A program made the translations under genes and the position numbers. Under the pieces are notes generated by a model. That model was given only the letters and a program-made list of their open reading frames with translations, did not search any database and was not told where the DNA came from. Positions 24,101-31,380 of a stretch of DNA of 64,000 bases are shown here, piece by piece. The stretch covers positions 8,955,001 to 9,019,000 of the forward strand of contig NC_091072.1 of NCBI RefSeq assembly GCF_032405125.1. The letters run 5' to 3'. Numbering within the stretch: position 1 is the first letter of the stretch; each line of letters opens with the position of its first letter. This DNA is from Capricornis sumatraensis. Its lineage: Eukaryota; Chordata; Mammalia; Artiodactyla; Bovidae.

Positions 24101-25704
24101 GTAAAGGCTGGCTACTGCCTTCAGAGTGTTGATACTCCGGCCAGGGAGGTAAGCAGATGAAAGACAGGACAGACAGGACGGAGTGTTTCTGGATCCCGAC
24201 CATGGCGGCATCCAGTACCACTCAGTGTCCCAAGCGCTTCCTAGATGGTTAGCTGTCCAACATCACAGAGTCAAACAAGCTGCGTCCTCCTCATGGCCTC
24301 ACTTTATAACAAGGGAAACCGAGTCCCCGACAGTGTAAGTAACTTGACCGAGACCACGCAGCAGGAACCCGGCAGAGACAGGAGATGAGTGCAGGCAGCC
24401 TGGCTTCAGAGTTCATGCTCTCAACCAGGCTGTTCGTTACATGCCAGGCAGTGACACAAGATGGGAGAGAGAAGGGAAGCTGGAGTTTTCGAGAGGGCTT
24501 CCTGGAGGAGAGGGCTGGAGGGCAAGGAGCTGAACTTTGGCCAAGAGGAAAGTGGATGGCGTCCTTGACAGAGGAGCCAAGGTCAAAGGCAGACAGCAGC
24601 AGGCACAGGGGTTTGGACTCCGAGGAGGTGGCTTTGCTAACAGGGATATGGGCCGTGGTGGAGGGGTCCCTTCCAGGGCGACAGCTTGCTCACGCCATAG
24701 CGGCAGCAAGTCTGGCTTTTTGGTCTGGCGAGGAGCTTAAGCCCGCTCTCCATCCCTGGGGAGCCACTCGGGGCTGAGTTCCCCTTGGTCATCTCCAGCC
24801 CCCTCCCCAACCCTGGCTCCTGTGGGACCCACAACGAGCTCCCTGCCTGGAGACAGCTGTGCCTCAGATGAGTTTCTGCCTCTCTGTATCACTTCTGGCC
24901 CCGCTTAGGAGGCTGTCAGCTCCTCTTTGTGTTAAATTCCTACAAATAGAACCCCGGGTGGCCGATCTTGCAAACTTGGAGTTTTATGCCACCCCGCCAG
25001 GCTGGAAGATGCGGCCCCATGGAGTGGCAGGCATGCCATGTGGCTGTGACTTGTAGGCTGCAGAGTTCAACTTCACTCGGCCAACACAGCTGCCATCTTC
25101 CAGCCTGATACACCTTGTCTCCTGGGGAGAAAGCCTCTGGTTTTCAAAGACCTCTTGGCCCCAGTCGAGGCTGTCCATCCACAAGACATGGGGAGAGGAG
25201 CCAGAGGCCGCTGACAGGAAGAGTCATGGACAGAACCGAAGTGGCACTGAGGTCCCTTGAGGCCATGAGCTCCCAAGGCCACGCCCACTCCGTGCAGGCT
25301 GGTACACAGGAGACACCCGTGCCTCTTGGCTGGACTGAACTGAACGAGCCGGGGCAGTGCCACCTAGCCTGGCCCCTCTCCTGGGGGCTGGGTACATGGG
25401 GGGGGGCCTCTCCCCAGGTGACCGTGCCATCCAGGGAACTCATCCGAGGGCATGGATGAGTGGCAGCCTCTGGGTTCGGGAGCGGGCCAGCCAGGGTTTC
25501 AGGAAGGTCCCCGCCGGGCTCAGCACCTTGCAGCTCCTGCCTTGCTTGGGGAGGCTGCTTTTCCTGATTCACTCCTGCCCGGGGGCCACCAGTGCAAAAG
25601 CTCAGGATGGCGGGTTTATTTTTTTTTTGCTGGGGGTTGCGCCTCTTCTAAGTGACTCCTCTCTGTGTGTCCCCCAGGATCACACCTCAACACCCAACCC
25701 TTGA
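8574..25704 (+). CDS. ANK1: ANK1 (erythrocyte ankyrin-1), 3' coding part, partial
   Basis: Ankyrin-1 links spectrin to band 3 and other membrane proteins under the red-cell membrane. Only the C-terminal regulatory domain is in the window; the ankyrin repeats, ZU5 and death domains lie upstream. Exons seen: 8574-9132, 12154-12391, 17507-17590, 18492-18557 (or to 18632), 18875-18973 (stop), and an alternative last coding exon 25678-25704. All junctions have AG/GT borders and matching phases: 8574 starts with two bases of a split codon, 9132 ends two bases into an Arg codon, and the remaining joins are phase 0. The protein starts YSSLQDELLSPASL and ends either KRASLKRGKQ or DHTSTPNP, the two tails known for mammalian ANK1. 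The region is acidic, rich in Ser/Glu and probably mostly disordered. Identity is recalled from the human protein, not aligned. The 5' exons are outside the window. Confidence 0.95.
9520..9690. promoter_or_regulatory. ANK1: Candidate erythroid enhancer in ANK1 intron
   Basis: TGATAA is at 9613-9618 and TTATCT (reverse AGATAA) at 9668-9673, about 55 bp apart. A GGGCGGG GC box is at 9674 onward and an ATTGATTG motif near 9526. The sequence is free of repeats. Function is inferred from the motifs and from ANK1 being GATA1-driven in red cells. Confidence 0.35.
10622..10832 (+). mobile_element. Non-autonomous DNA transposon remnant
   Basis: The left end is gcggtccccaacctttttt, with the right end missing or degraded. 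Same family as 745-1040 but in the opposite orientation. Confidence 0.65.
12154..12391 (+). CDS. ANK1: ANK1 regulatory-domain exon (238 nt)
   Basis: The acceptor is ccgggggccag and the donor is GTAAAG at 12392. The first base completes the split Arg codon, then 79 codons follow beginning VHDWDAEGSIVSYLQEAA, close to the human SIVSYLQ segment. The rest (Pro/Glu/Gly-rich) diverges from my recollection of the human sequence, as expected for a fast-evolving disordered tail. It ends on a codon boundary and joins in phase 0 to the exon at 17507. This exon is specific to full-length ankyrin; the muscle promoter lies downstream of it. Confidence 0.9.
12700..12895 (-). repeat. Bov-tA-related SINE
   Basis: Begins gttcagttgctaagtcatg and continues into the variant body cagagcttgctcaagctcat. 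Confidence 0.8.
13176..13210 (-). repeat. Short Bov-tA head with (TTCAG)n
   Basis: A run of TTCAG units joined to ttgctcagtcgtgtcc; a truncated SINE. Confidence 0.7.
13424..13865 (-). repeat. Bov-tA SINE with internal 119-bp tandem triplication
   Basis: Starts cgcttcagtcatgtttgac. The segment beginning aatactggagtgg recurs at 13511, 13630 and 13749, an exact 119-bp period. Ends gccacttgggaagccc. Confidence 0.9.
13905..14213 (-). repeat. CHR-type SINE, full length
   Basis: A reverse copy from ttggctgcgctgggtcttcg to gagccaccagggaagtcc. Confidence 0.85.
16140..16469 (+). promoter_or_regulatory. ANK1: Internal muscle promoter and 5'UTR of small ankyrin 1
   Basis: This is the GC-rich segment just upstream of the sANK1 start codon. 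It holds a CAGCTG E-box at 16227-16232 (a MyoD-type site) and a full palindromic CRE, TGACGTCA, at 16259-16266. Several GC-rich blocks follow, and there is no TATA box near the start. An internal promoter driving the short muscle transcript from this part of ANK1 is established in mammals; the exact transcription start here is not known. Confidence 0.75.
16470..16688 (+). CDS. ANK1: sANK1 first exon (exon 39A in common human numbering)
   Basis: It has 73 codons from ATG to the donor GTAACC at 16689, ending in phase 0. It encodes the transmembrane anchor and most of the first obscurin-binding site. It has no upstream acceptor use in full-length ankyrin and acts as a first exon only. Confidence 0.95.
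16470..25704 (+). CDS. ANK1: Small ankyrin 1 (sANK1, muscle isoform of ANK1)
   Basis: This is a short muscle isoform made from an internal promoter. It sits in the sarcoplasmic reticulum membrane and ties it to the myofibril by binding obscurin and titin. Exons 16470-16688 + 17507-17590 + 18492-18557 + 18875-18973 give 155 residues, the size of the mammalian 17-kDa form. An alternative path, 18492-18632 + 25678-25704, gives 156 residues ending DHTSTPNP. Residues 1-22 are hydrophobic (MWTFITQLLVTLVLLGFFLV), the ER/SR anchor. An acidic linker (LGESEGLSDDEET) follows, then the basic obscurin-binding segment TRVVRRRVLLK at 63-73. The start is the first ATG of the exon and matches the family N-terminus. 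Residue 71 is Leu where I recall Phe in human. Muscle expression is inferred from the promoter and known biology. Confidence 0.95.
16689..17506. other. ANK1: Intron between sANK1 first exon and shared exon
   Basis: GC-rich unique sequence, then a Bov-tA SINE at 17267-17440 that ends about 65 bp before the next acceptor. Confidence 0.6.
17267..17440 (+). repeat. Bov-tA SINE
   Basis: The head is gggcttccctgatggctcag and the B-box ttcaattcctgggttgg; the right part is truncated. Confidence 0.88.
17507..17590 (+). CDS. ANK1: ANK1 / sANK1 shared exon (84 nt)
   Basis: The acceptor is gattccag and the donor is GTGGGT at 17591. It has 28 codons reading GNELQNIPGEQVTEEHFTDE, then QGNVVTKK, nearly identical to human ANK1. 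Phase 0 on both sides means it can join either the full-length exon at 12391 or the muscle exon at 16688. Confidence 0.95.
17591..18491. other. ANK1: ANK1 intron, unique sequence
   Basis: No repeat or gene recognised. The polypyrimidine tract cctccctctcatttttccag closes it. Confidence 0.5.
18492..18632 (+). CDS. ANK1: ANK1 / sANK1 shared exon with two alternative donors
   Basis: The acceptor is tttttccag. The long form ends at 18632 (AAG|GTACTG) and encodes 47 residues starting IIRKVVRQIDPSGADDTQEL. The short form ends at 18557 (GAG|GTGATT) and encodes 22. Both donors are phase 0. The short form joined to 18875 gives the canonical ankyrin tail and 155-aa sANK1. The long form joined to 25678 gives the DHTSTPNP tail. 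Confidence 0.93.
18875..19008 (+). CDS. ANK1: ANK1 canonical C-terminal exon (stop at 18971-18973)
   Basis: The acceptor is ctgtctccag. The 32 codons read VERRGSGLQPDLIEGRKGAQ, then IVKRASLKRGKQ, the strongly conserved end of erythroid ankyrin, followed by TGA at 18971. There is no AATAAA nearby. A good donor (GAG|GTAACA) follows the stop by 35 nt, so the exon most likely splices on to the 25678 exon as 3'UTR. That distance is short enough to avoid nonsense-mediated decay by the 50-55 nt rule. Confidence 0.93.
19661..19718 (+). repeat. G-rich tract (GGCGGG)n, quadruplex-prone
   Basis: At least six runs of three or more G separated by short spacers, ending in a run of ten or more G. It lies about 30 bp before the base of the miR-486 hairpin. 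Confidence 0.85.
19746..19827 (+). ncRNA. MIR486: miR-486 precursor hairpin
   Basis: The 5p arm at 19756-19777 begins TCCTGTACTGAGC and matches mature miR-486-5p at all 22 positions as I recall it. A GC-rich loop follows, and the 3p arm at 19796-19817 (CTCGGGTCAGCTCAG...) folds back on it. The basal stem extends to about 19746/19827. The duplex has two mismatches (19759/19814 and 19771/19802) and one terminal wobble. miR-486 is a muscle and erythroid microRNA that targets PTEN and FOXO1 mRNAs and is co-expressed with its host ANK1 (established). It lies in the last ANK1 intron, same strand, 0.75 kb after the exon ending at 19008. Confidence 0.96.
20399..20446. repeat. Alternating CA/CG dinucleotide tract
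   Basis: An almost unbroken pyrimidine-purine alternation of about 46 bp, (AC)n then (GCAC)n then (GC)n, the classic Z-DNA pattern. Confidence 0.85.
21169..21507. mobile_element. MER2/Tigger-like DNA transposon remnant
   Basis: Inverted ends: cagttgacccttgaacaac at 21169 and ttgttcaagggtca at about 21490-21503. The interior (gtgggtccgtgcagttcaaa) matches the known MER2 flank. Non-coding. Confidence 0.75.
21824..21953 (-). repeat. Bov-tA SINE
   Basis: Reverse unit, ttgtgtctgactctttgcaa to gtgggttgtcatttccttct. Confidence 0.88.
22175..22328. mobile_element. MER5-like DNA transposon fragment
   Basis: ccactgattctcaaagtg ... ctccagggattttgatgcag resembles MER5A. Old and diverged. Confidence 0.55.
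22879..23085 (-). repeat. Bov-tA SINE with 12-bp target duplication
   Basis: The target duplication AGTATTTTAATA is at 22867-22878 and 23086-23097. A reverse-oriented full unit. Confidence 0.92.
23107..23312 (+). repeat. Bov-tA SINE
   Basis: A forward unit just 20 bp after the preceding reverse one, ending gacacgactgaagcgtc. The pair forms a long inverted repeat. Confidence 0.88.
23868..24092 (-). repeat. Bov-tA SINE
   Basis: A reverse unit from cagtcgcttcagtcgtgccc to cacctgggaagcccccc. Confidence 0.88.
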
Positions 25705-26424
25705 ACTTCACACACTCTGCCACGCACCCAGGAGGAGAGCTGGCCCGGAGGCCCCGCGCACGCGTCCCTGGAGGCTGACGGCATGACCTCTGTAAGGGAC
25801 TTCGTTTAGTCACCTATTCGCATGAATGACTGTAGACGCATGACCTACAGTCTTCAATCCTGCCTCTAGCGACGGTGGATCTCTGTGGGGAATGTGGACG
25901 GAAGCAGCAAGAGGGGGTGTGCAGAGAGAGAGAGGGACGCAAAACTCACGCAGGAGAGCGCCGAAGGCTACAGCAAAACAAGGGCTCTTTTGTGGCTGGG
26001 ATGAGATATTTTTAAAATCATTTCAATTTCGACTTGTTACAGGGTACTTTTTTTTTTTTTTTCCCAACCTCATTCTGTAGGAAATCCATGTGAGCTTCCT
26101 GGAAAGGGAAAAAAAAAAAAAGAGCTTTCTGAAAAGGGAAAAAAAAAAGAAAACTAGACATGAAATCAGTTCCACACCATTAATCCCTTGCCCTCATCTG
26201 CCAGCCTTCCACACCCACACACCTCCATGCTCCATGTGTGACCATCCTTGCCGGTGGACCGAACCTTCCAGAACCTTCCAGAATGTGCAACACGGCATCA
26301 GGACACACAAACACGCCCGCATATGCACACCTCTCCCCTCTGCTCAGTATACACACACAGATTTTACTGTGATGTCCAAGGCTGTATAGACTCTCCTGTG
26401 GATAAACTGGAATTTTTTTTATGT

Positions 26425-26425
<1 letters not shown>

Positions 26426-26456
<31 letters not shown>
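26426..26456. repeat. (TC)n microsatellite in ANK1 3'UTR
   Basis: About 14 uninterrupted CT units. Confidence 0.95.
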
Positions 26457-26458
<2 letters not shown>

Positions 26459-26758
26459 AGTATTAATCATCTTCCAATGGAAAATCATTACCTTCAGAAT
26501 GCATTTGGGGGTTCCTTGTGTCAGGGACTTAAGAATCTGAGGCGAGGACCCCCCAGGCTTAGCTTCAGGGCTCCAAGGGAGCCAGCACCCCATCCGGAAG
26601 GGTCTTTGCTCTCAGCTGGGGGAGGGCCGATGGCTGTCCCAGGATTGCACCAGCATGTTCAATAGAGAAGAGGTTTTCTATACCTTCAAGCACTTATATC
26701 CTAGTCTGTGTTCAAAGTGTAAACTGTACAGTAATCAAGCCTTGTGTATATGAGAAAC

Positions 26759-26764
26759 AATAAA
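26759..26764 (+). terminator. ANK1: Proximal poly(A) signal, ANK1
   Basis: AATAAA lies about 1.05 kb after the DHTSTPNP stop, in an AT-rich stretch. It is a possible alternative cleavage signal; use is inferred. Confidence 0.5.
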
Positions 26765-26989
26765 TACTATGCAAACCAATAGAAACACTTTAGCAGTATG
26801 TACAGAGCACTCACAAACAGCTCAGCTCCTGAGGACTTCTCCAGGCTGCGGGAGAAGGAACTCCACAGCCTGTCTTTCAGTGAAAGAGGAAGGAAGGGCA
26901 TAGGGCTAGCGAATACGGACTTGCCCAGTTCGTAGGTCAGCCGCCACCCAAGGTCTCCCGGAGCGAACTTGGTGCTGTAAGTCCAGGTA

Positions 26990-27900
26990 GCCGGCGGGAT
27001 GGGGCGGGGGGGTGGGGGTGGTCTGGGCTGGACAGTCAAGGTACCCCGTCCCCCGCCTCCTGGAGAGGCAGCGCAGGGCGCGCGGGCGGAGCGCAGGGGG
27101 ACAGACGGCTGACTACCTGGAGGCTCCAGCCAGGAAGGAGACCCTCCCGGCCCAGGGCGCCCCCGCCGTCAGGGCAGGAAGGAGACGAAGTTCTTCGCCT
27201 CGGTGCCATCAGGGAAGAGCCTTAAAGTTACACCAGAGCCCCCGACCCCGACTCCCGGCAGAGGGAGGCCCGAATCAGCACAACGCGCCCGCCCCGCGGC
27301 GCCCTCCAGGCCCGGAGAGAGACTGCAGGCTCTTCTCGCCCGCCCAAGGGCCACACTGTGTGTGGATGTCCGGCCCCCGTCCTCCCCGCCGCTCTGCCGA
27401 GGTGTCCTCTGAACACATCCGAACCTTCCAAGTAGCACAGAAGCTCCCTCGACGGCAGAGCGCGCCCCCGACCCCCAGCGCCCCCTGGCCCCGGCCGGCC
27501 CCAGAGCACACGTGTTCCCGTGGGTCCAGGCGGGGTCGGGGTCGGCCCGGCCTCCAAGGGGCGCGCGGGCAGAGGGAGGCACCCCCCCCACCCCGCCCGA
27601 GCGCGCAGGGCGGCGCGCAGAGCATCCTCGCCGCTGCCGGCCTGACCCTTCGCCCGGCTCCGGCGCCTCCCACCCCTCCAGCGCCCCCGGCCGGCTGGAC
27701 TCGCTGAAGGCCAAGGAAGACAAGGCGCAGGGCCGCCTCCCGCCGCCATCGGCCCCGCCTCGCCCCGGCGCCCCGACCCTGTAGCCCCCGGTAGAGCCCC
27801 GGCCTCGGCCCCGGCTGCGCTTTGGCCCCTCGCTCTGTCTGGCTTGGCTGCTTGGCCCGCCGGCCCCCGCCCTCGGCGGCATGCCGCGTTCGCTGCTAGT
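26990..27900. other. ANK1: CpG-rich block within ANK1 3'UTR
   Basis: Very high G+C with many CpGs, for example aacgcgcccgccccgcggcg at about 27283. Overlapping long open frames on both strands (231 and 255 codons) reflect the low stop frequency of GC-rich DNA; none resembles a known protein. Confidence 0.6.
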
Positions 27901-28140
27901 AGGAGCTTGTAGGGGAGGGGTTTGGGGTCGCCACACGATGCCTAGAGAATGCTGCAGTCTGCACCTTAGACGCTTTTTAGAAGTTTTGGAATTAACTTGA
28001 TTTTTTTAAATTGTTATGAAAATGATTCTTTTCTTGACTCTCCCACACGGCTCTGTTCTCTGGAGGGAATCTCCCCCCTACCCACCCCTCTCTGATGTAT
28101 AGACCATTCTCCCTACACCAGCTGAACAAATGTCAAAATT

Positions 28141-28146
28141 AATAAA
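28141..28146 (+). terminator. ANK1: Distal poly(A) signal, ANK1
   Basis: AATAAA lies in a sharply AT-rich stretch right after the GC-rich UTR block, with a T-rich region 120 bp upstream. It is the likely main end of the gene because the resulting UTR length agrees with the human one. Confidence 0.6.
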
Positions 28147-28754
28147 GAAATCGATTCATGGTATAGGCGCCCTCTCTCCTTCTGGCTCATCTTTAGGGAG
28201 TTGGGGGTTGGGGGGAGCGGGGCTGGAGGACTCTGGAGTCTGGGGGTGATCAGTCTGCAGGGAGACTTGCACCCCACCTGCCCACCTTCTGGACCTTAAT
28301 CAGGACCACCCATTCTCTTAGAGGCCACTCACCACCCCCAGATGGTACAGCAGATTGCTGTCCCACCCCATAAAGACCATGCGATGGGGGCAAGTCCAAG
28401 ATGTTTGGAGAGGGGCAGAGCGAACCACAAACGGCAAGGCAGGTGGGTAAGCCCACAGCAGGCATACACTTAAGGGAGACCCCCAGCGCTCCCTGTGGAG
28501 GTATCTGAGCCTTGCACTCAGTGCCAAAGTTCAAGAACTTCCAACAAAATGGCTCTGATCCTAACTAGTTCCTAACACTTCTTGCAAGGCTAGCCACCAT
28601 GCTGGCCTCAGTTTTCTCACCCATCAAATGAGGGAAGGGATCAAGCAAGTAGTAAAGTCTCTTCAGTCTGTCATCCTGGGATCACTGAATGCAAATGCCT
28701 TTGTCAACCTTGGCGTGAAATAAGAAATTATGTACTCTGGCTTCTCCTCCTAAG

Positions 28755-28791
28755 TTTGCATCATTGGTGGAGGCGGGAGGCAGGGTATATA
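28755..28791 (+). promoter_or_regulatory. Compact promoter-like cluster (octamer, CCAAT, GC box, TATA)
   Basis: TTTGCAT at 28755-28761, ATTGG at 28763-28767, GGCGGG at 28772-28777 and TATATA at 28786-28791, in the usual order for a plus-strand promoter. It may be an upstream start for NKX6-3. Inference only. Confidence 0.35.
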
Positions 28792-29492
28792 GCCAAGTCA
28801 CAGTCATAGGGTCTTAGGAGCGCCCCAGCCTCAGTCTGATCCTGAAGCGTCTCTGTCAGTATCCAGGCCAAGCGGCCAGCCATGCTGTGCACCACCATCA
28901 CCCAGAGGGATTTTAAGACACAGGTTCTGAATCATAACCGCCAGGGTGGGTTCTGGCGGCCACATGAGGAACTGGAATATGGCTTCCCAAAGGGTGGTGA
29001 TGGACAACTTTGTAGCCCAGCCAATTCAGACGGATAAAAAAACCTTTTCTTTTGTGTTTAATCCAAACTTCCGGAGTGAAGTCTTTCTTGTGTTTAGCCT
29101 GTCACTTGCGTGGCAGGGTCACAGCCAGTTCCAGCCCGAGCAGATAACAGAAGTGTGGGCAGAGCCAGCTCTTTGTGAAAGGGGAGCCATTCTTACAACC
29201 TGGGCCCTGGGCCTCCTGCTGAAAACCCAGGAGCAGGCTTGTCTCTGCCTGCCAAAGGGCGACCATGGGCTGGAAAGAAAGGGCTCTGGGACCGCCAGGC
29301 AGAGAAGGGACACAAGTCCATCTGTCTGGCAGCCACTGTGTTCCCTGTCATGTTGCATGTCCAAACCAGCAACATGCTGATGGGCATTTAAAAAGAAACT
29401 GCAGACGGGGAGGGAGTGGAAGGGAGGTTCAAGAGGGAGGGGACGTATGACTGAGTGATGTTGGCGTTTGGCAAAAACCAGCACAATATTGT

Positions 29493-29618
29493 CCCTGGAG
29501 AAGGAAATGGCAACCCACTCCAGTATTCTTGCCTGGAGAACTCCATGGACAGAGGAGCCTGGTCGGCTACAGTCCATGGGGTCGCAAAGAGTTGTACACA
29601 ACTAAGTGACTAACACTG
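29493..29618 (+). repeat. Bov-tA SINE with 14-bp target duplication
   Basis: The target duplication CAGCACAATATTGT is at 29479-29492 and 29619-29632. Confidence 0.93.
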
Positions 29619-30453
29619 CAGCACAATATTGTAGAGCAATTATCCATCGATTAAAAATAAATTTGATTATTAAAAAAGGAAGTAATAAATAAAAATAAAC
29701 TGCAGGAAAGGATGCTGTTCCATGCAGAAATGATCCAAGTACTTACTGTGTTTTCCCTATTTGTAAAATGAGAGAGAGACCCTGATGGAGCCTTGTATGT
29801 TGTAAAAATTTATTAGAAAAAAAAAAAGGGCATATGGGTGCCCTATGATTCAATCTCGTCTCACCCATTAAATATTTACTGAGCACCAACCAAAAGCTGG
29901 CACAGGCACCCATCGCTGAATCAATGGCCATCTCAAGCCATCAACCCATCCAACCCAGGTGCCAAGCCAGGCAGAACGAGGCAGAAGCACAAATGAGTCC
30001 TTGGAGGCGGAAGGGCAGACAGAGGGGATCAGGGAGAGCCAGAGGCGGAGCCAGAGCCTGGGGGAGCACCCAGCCAGCACCCTCAGAGGGGTCCCACTCC
30101 CACCCCTGGCCCAGCCTGCCTGGCAGGCTCCCACCTGCAGGCTCTCTGGTCCCAAAGCCCAGCCTCCCCACTTACCCATCCCAGCATGGAGAAGGAGCGG
30201 CAAGCCTCCGTGTCCACTCTGCATACTCCCCCAAGAAGCCTGGGCATCTGCTCAGAAAGGGGCCTAGGCACCTCAGGGTAGCGTCTCCCGAGACCACAGG
30301 GGAGGAGCTGTGCCCTCCAGCTGCCCCAGAGACACCCCCGAGGCACCCACTTTTTCCTAGACACTCACTTGAACCAGGAGCGGGTAGACCTTCTCAGAAT
30401 GAACAGAGGTTCCTGAGCGCTCACTCTTTCTCTTTCTGTCTTTCTCTCTCTGT

Positions 30454-30455
<2 letters not shown>

Positions 30456-30496
<41 letters not shown>
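30456..30496. repeat. (CA)n microsatellite upstream of NKX6-3
   Basis: About 20 perfect CA units preceded by a (TCTTTC)n-like stretch. Confidence 0.95.
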
Positions 30497-30498
<2 letters not shown>

Positions 30499-30998
30499 GC
30501 TGATTTTATAGTCAATCTTTCAAAGTGCAATTTGTCTAGGAAAAGCCAATGTGAGGCCCGAGAGGGTTTCCACCAATGGCGAGGCGACTCCGGCCGCTCA
30601 GCCAGTCTCGGGTTTGTATTCTAATGGGCCCCATCTTTATCAGGGAAATGTTGCTTCTCTGAACTGGAAACTTCTCATGGCGGGTCCCCGGACTCTGAGG
30701 CAGAGAGGGGCCTGAGCTGAGGTGTGGGGAGCCGCCTCTCCCCAGGCAGGGGGAGAAGGCAGGGGCGCTGGGGAAGGGGTGGGGGCTGGCACCTGCCTGG
30801 AGACACCTGACTTCCCGTGTCTGGCGTGGTCAGGGACCAGGGCAAGGACTGGGCTGGACACCCTGGGGGGAGGCCGGCCCAGGGCTTGAGCCAATTTGAC
30901 CCTCAGGAGCTGTCATGGGGTTCTGGACTGGACCTCAAGGGCTCTAGGGGCCTGGATTTGGAGTTCTAGCCTCCCCTTGGCCTGTTGTGGGGGGGGCC
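30497..30998 (+). promoter_or_regulatory. NKX6-3: NKX6-3 proximal promoter region and 5'UTR
   Basis: This non-repetitive segment starts right after a (CA)n tract. It has CCAAT boxes at 30546-30550 and 30573-30577, a TATAG-like AT stretch at about 30507-30511, and a GATA site (TTATCA, reverse TGATAA) at 30637-30642, then GC-rich sequence up to the ATG at 30999. NKX6-3 acts in gastric antrum and gut endocrine cells, where GATA4/6 are active, so the GATA site is plausible. The start site is not determined. Confidence 0.55.
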
Positions 30999-31380
30999 AT
31001 GGAGTCCAACCTGCAGGGCCCCTTCCTGCTGAACAACACGCCGCTGGCCCAGTTCTCGGAGATGAAGGCACCTGTGTGCCAGTACTCCATGCAGAACTCC
31101 TTCTACAAGCTCAGCCCCCCGGGCTTGGGTCCTCAGCTGCCGGCCGGGACCCCCCACGGCATCACGGACATCCTGAGCAGGCCCGTGGCCGCTCCCAACA
31201 GCAGCCTCCTGCCCGGCTACCCCCACGTGGCCGGCTTCGGTGGCCTCGGCTCCCAGGGGGTCTACTACGGCCCCCAGGTGGGGAGCTTCTCCAAGGCGGG
31301 GAGCGAGTACCCCACCCGGACCCGGAACTGCTGGGCGGACGCGGGCCAGGACTGGCGAGGCGGGCGGCAGTGCGGCAGCA
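30999..31380 (+). CDS. NKX6-3: NKX6-3 exon 1 coding part
   Basis: It has 127 codons plus one base, with the donor GTGAGT at 31381. It carries the N-terminal repressor motif and a Gly/Ser/Tyr-rich region ending RQCGS. The split Thr codon is completed in exon 2. Confidence 0.96.

Larger units (their letters stand above)
19009..25677. other. ANK1: Last ANK1 intron, host of miR-486
   Basis: Holds the G-rich tract and miR-486 hairpin, a CA/CG alternating tract, a MER2/Tigger-like element, a MER5-like patch, four Bov-tA SINEs and a MIR-like patch near 24295-24365. No further exon is supported. Confidence 0.6.
25678..28165 (+). other. ANK1: ANK1 terminal exon: alternative DHTSTPNP tail plus long 3'UTR
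   Basis: The acceptor is tgtgtcccccag. The eight codons DHTSTPNP then TGA (25702-25704) are the known alternative ankyrin C-terminus. About 2.4 kb of 3'UTR follows, with two poly(A) signals (26759 and 28141). The length to the distal signal fits the roughly 2.5-kb human 3'UTR as I recall it. The UTR contains a (CT)n tract, poly(T)/poly(A) runs and a CpG-rich block near 27.0-27.9 kb. Transcripts that stop at 18973 use this exon entirely as 3'UTR. Confidence 0.85.
28166..30496. other. ANK1-NKX6-3 intergenic interval
   Basis: Mostly unique. Holds a compact promoter-like motif cluster near 28.76 kb, a MER5-like patch near 28.9 kb, a Bov-tA SINE and a (CA)n tract at 30456-30496. Confidence 0.55.

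Noticed and set aside
27012..27936. Open frames of 231 codons (+) and 255 codons (-) in the GC-rich ANK1 3'UTR
   Set aside because: They overlap on opposite strands in very GC-rich DNA where stops are rare, have low-complexity Pro/Arg/Gly content and resemble no known protein.
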